Origin: Nitrospiraceae bacterium
GTDB taxonomy: Bacteria; Nitrospirota; Thermodesulfovibrionia; Thermodesulfovibrionales; UBA1546
Length of the DNA stretch: 8,223 nucleotides
Direction of reading: 5' to 3'
Assembly: GCA_003535475.1 (NCBI GenBank)
Contig: DOHC01000184.1
Span: forward strand, 1-8,223
Part shown: positions 6,050-8,223 of the stretch, in pieces
Layout: each line of letters begins with the position of its first letter
Numbering within the stretch: the stretch's first letter is position 1
Translations under genes and position numbers: made by a program
Notes under the pieces: generated by a model
What the model was told of the DNA's origin: nothing
The model's input: the letters and a program-made list of their open reading frames with translations, nothing else
Database searches by the model: none

Positions 6050-8161
6050 CTATGCTGCATAAAGCAAATTCTGCATCTCATTTAATGCCTCTCTCAAATG
6101 TTTTGCTCCGCCAAATTTATTAGAAATCTCCATCACATTGCCATGCCTCGATATAGGCTCTATCTTTAATATGTCAGGTATCTTGAACTGGGCTGTGCCG
6201 TGTTCAATATACTTGTCAAGTATTTCATTTAGAATCTGCCTTGCATCTGTGCTATATTTTTCAAAGAAATCCTTTTTCTCTTTCTTAATGCGTTCTGCCC
6301 TCTCCCTTCTGCTTCTTTTAGGTAAGCTAAAGGCAAGATTGCAGAGGAGATCAAAGGGGTCAACAGCGGGGTCGCCGGAAAGTTCTATCAAATCTTCAAG
6401 AACAATGCCTTTCTCAGCCAGTGTTTCTATTATCGCTGCCCTTTCATCGGCAATGCTCCATTTAGATCTGAGTTCAGCAGCTGAAGTGAATATCTCCCTC
6501 ACCTTTTCGCCTGTATAATCAGATAATTTTATGATGCGCAATCTCTTTCCGTCAGCGCCAAGCTCATAAACGATATCAGCCGCAATTTCGATAGAGCCGT
6601 TATCAACATAATATTTGCGCGGCAATTGTCCCTCGTCAACAGCAACATCATTAATCTGCCCATCGCCAAAACCAATAGTGTCTTCTATATATTTCGTATC
6701 CTCTGTCGAAGGCATAGTTTCATTTTCACTAATAACCTCACCCTGACTATTCATCTCTTCTTCTGTGATGAGCGCAGGCTGGCCGTCGAAATCAGGGTCG
6801 GCAAAGAGCCTCGTAGCGCTTCCGGTATAATCGAGAATTGTAAAATACAGTTTCCCGTAATCAGCGCGCACTCTTGTGCCGCGCCCGATAATCTGTTTGA
6901 AGTCTGTCATTGAATTTATGACTTTGACTATCACAACATTTTTGCATGTCTGCATGTCAACACCTGTAGTGAGCAGTTTTGATGTTGTTAGGATTACCGG
7001 CGTCTTTGTCTCAAGCTCCTGAAAGCGGCTTAGATGTCCTCTTCCGATATCTCCTTCTTCTGAGACGACACGGCAGGCATAATCAGGATATTCTTTAACA
7101 GAAGCTGCATTTAAGTTGTTTAGCGCCTTTCTCATATCTTCAGCATGTTCCTGATCAACGCAGAATATGATAGTCTTATCAAACAAATTTGTTTTTTTAA
7201 GATAATCGGACAGATGTTTTGCAATCGCCTCTGTTCTTACCTTAAGAGATATTATTGTTTCAAAATCCCTTGTGGTATATTCTCCGTCAGGTATTTCCCT
7301 TCCATAACGGTCAAGTTCGCCTTTTGACGGTCGCCACCCTGCGGCATCCACAGAAGTCACAACTCGATGAACCTTATACGGCGCAAGGAACCCATCTTCG
7401 ATTCCCTGTTTAAGGCTATAGGTATAAATAGGATTTCCAAAGTATCTGTAAGTGTCCCTGTTATCTTCCCGTAGCGGAGTTGCAGTGATGCCAATCTGAT
7501 ATGCCGGCTCAAAATATTCAAGGATATCTCGCCAGTTGCTTTCATCTCTTGCGCTTCCCCTGTGGCACTCGTCAACAATTATCAGATCGAAAAAATCAGG
7601 GGAATACTCCCGATAAAGACCGGGACGCCGTTCATCTTTGGCAAGAGACTGATAAATAGCAAAATATATTTCGCGGCTCTTTACTGCCTCTCCTTCAATC
7701 TTCCACCTGGCATCACCAAATGGCGTAAAAATCTTATCCTTTGGATCGTCAATCAGGATATTCCTATCCGCAAGATAAAGGATTTTCGGGCGTCTATGCT
7801 CGCCTGTTCTGTTCCATCTTGTATTCCAGAGCTTCCATATAATCTGAAAGACAACAACTGTCTTCCCCGTTCCGGTCGCCATATTTAAGAGGATTCGTTT
7901 TTTCCCGTTCAACACACTTTGAACGCTTCTGTTAATTGCAATTTCCTGATAGTAACGAGGCGATTTTCCTGAAAGGTGATAGTATGGGGAGATTATCCTC
8001 TCAGCAGTTGTATTGTCGTTTATGCTCTCAGCAGCACGTATGCGCTGCCATAATGCATCCGGCGCAGGGAACGTCTCTAAATCTCTTTCCTTGCCTATCA
8101 GGTAATCATGTTCCACTATCCCGTGTCCGTTTGTTGAATAGGCAAACTTTAGCCCAAGCAT
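6050..8161 (-). CDS. hsdR: Type I restriction subunit HsdR, translocase and C-terminal domains (reading frame interrupted upstream)
   Basis: A 703-aa open frame carrying the ATP-dependent DNA translocase of a type I restriction enzyme. Helicase motifs in order are Walker A A-T-G-T-G-K-T (95-101), DEAD-type box D-E-C-H (197-200), motif III T-A-T-P (226-229) and motif VI Q-I-I-G-R-G-T-R (423-430). The HsdR C-terminal domain that contacts the methyltransferase core follows to the end. The frame begins G-L-K-F-A-Y-S-T-N-G, which in full-length HsdR lies just after the nuclease motif, so the nuclease part of the N-terminal domain is missing. The same frame stays coding-like for 18 codons above this ATG, then hits TAG at 8218-8216. 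AAAGGA (8177-8172) lies 10 bp before the ATG and could allow reinitiation. As read, the product could bind ATP and translocate DNA but should not cut it. It could also be an intact gene with a base error near the window end. hsdM follows after 12 bp. Confidence 0.93.
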   Translation of the reverse strand: MLGLKFAYSTNGHGIVEHDYLIGKERDLETFPAPDALWQRIRAAESINDNTTAERIISPYYHLSGKSPRYYQEIAINRSVQSVLNGKKRILLNMATGTGKTVVVFQIIWKLWNTRWNRTGEHRRPKILYLADRNILIDDPKDKIFTPFGDARWKIEGEAVKSREIYFAIYQSLAKDERRPGLYREYSPDFFDLIIVDECHRGSARDESNWRDILEYFEPAYQIGITATPLREDNRDTYRYFGNPIYTYSLKQGIEDGFLAPYKVHRVVTSVDAAGWRPSKGELDRYGREIPDGEYTTRDFETIISLKVRTEAIAKHLSDYLKKTNLFDKTIIFCVDQEHAEDMRKALNNLNAASVKEYPDYACRVVSEEGDIGRGHLSRFQELETKTPVILTTSKLLTTGVDMQTCKNVVIVKVINSMTDFKQIIGRGTRVRADYGKLYFTILDYTGSATRLFADPDFDGQPALITEEEMNSQGEVISENETMPSTEDTKYIEDTIGFGDGQINDVAVDEGQLPRKYYVDNGSIEIAADIVYELGADGKRLRIIKLSDYTGEKVREIFTSAAELRSKWSIADERAAIIETLAEKGIVLEDLIELSGDPAVDPFDLLCNLAFSLPKRSRRERAERIKKEKKDFFEKYSTDARQILNEILDKYIEHGTAQFKIPDILKIEPISRHGNVMEISNKFGGAKHLREALNEMQNLLYAA

Positions 8162-8223
8162 TTCTGCGTAGTCCTTTGCCTGTTGCAGACCATCGCCCGG
8201 ATTTTTATATGATGCCTATGCTT
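8162..8223 (-). pseudogene. hsdR: Upstream part of hsdR with an in-frame amber stop at the expected catalytic lysine
   Basis: Reading upstream from the ATG at 8161 in the same frame gives A-S-Y-K-N-P-G-D-G-L-Q-Q-A-K-D-Y-A-E, a sequence I recognise as typical of HsdR just after its nuclease motif. Directly before it lie TAG (8218-8216), GCA (Ala), and two bases AA that fit GAA (Glu). The family motif here is E-A-K, so TAG stands where the lysine codon AAG is expected, one base different. No ATG, GTG or TTG occurs between the stop and 8161. The N-terminal remainder lies outside the window. The amber codon is seen directly; its meaning as a nonsense mutation is inferred, and a sequencing error is possible. 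Confidence 0.7.

Overview
All genes in this window lie on the minus strand. Read in transcription order (right to left), they form a type I restriction-modification (R-M) cluster followed by a short housekeeping/regulatory pair. The moderate GC, good Shine-Dalgarno sites, an NtrC-type response regulator and a dRS3-like palindromic intergenic repeat suggest a Gram-negative-type bacterium, perhaps Nitrospirota or Desulfobacterota. That placement is an impression only; no marker gene here fixes the taxonomy.

R-M cluster (about 8223 to 1392): hsdR (translocase/restriction subunit, 5' end outside the window), hsdM (N6-adenine methyltransferase), a YhcG/DUF1016-type PD-(D/E)XK nuclease whose GTG start overlaps the end of hsdM by 17 bp, a roughly 120-bp gap holding a palindromic repeat, hsdS (two-TRD specificity subunit), and a 207-aa protein of unknown function with four cysteines, whose ATG directly follows the hsdS stop. 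The tight spacing implies one operon, with the palindromic element as the only sizeable interruption.

The most notable point is at the right edge. The hsdR frame can be read upstream of its first ATG through conserved-looking HsdR sequence (A-S-Y-K-N-P-G-D-G-L-Q-Q-A-K-D-Y-A-E), then meets an in-frame TAG at 8218-8216. From memory of the family, this position should be the catalytic lysine of the E-A-K nuclease motif. A single A-to-T change (AAG to TAG) would explain it. If real, the system keeps methylation and specificity, but HsdR would be a translocase without its nuclease. The separate nuclease gene between hsdM and hsdS is then of extra interest.

Downstream pair (1241 to 1): a nucleoside phosphorylase of the MTA phosphorylase family, with Asn205/Ala207 where adenine-specific enzymes have two Asp residues and a C-terminal Cys-x-Cys motif, then the receiver domain of an NtrC-type response regulator cut by the left edge. 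The two are 18 bp apart and in the same frame. Plus-strand open frames all look like shadows of these genes.
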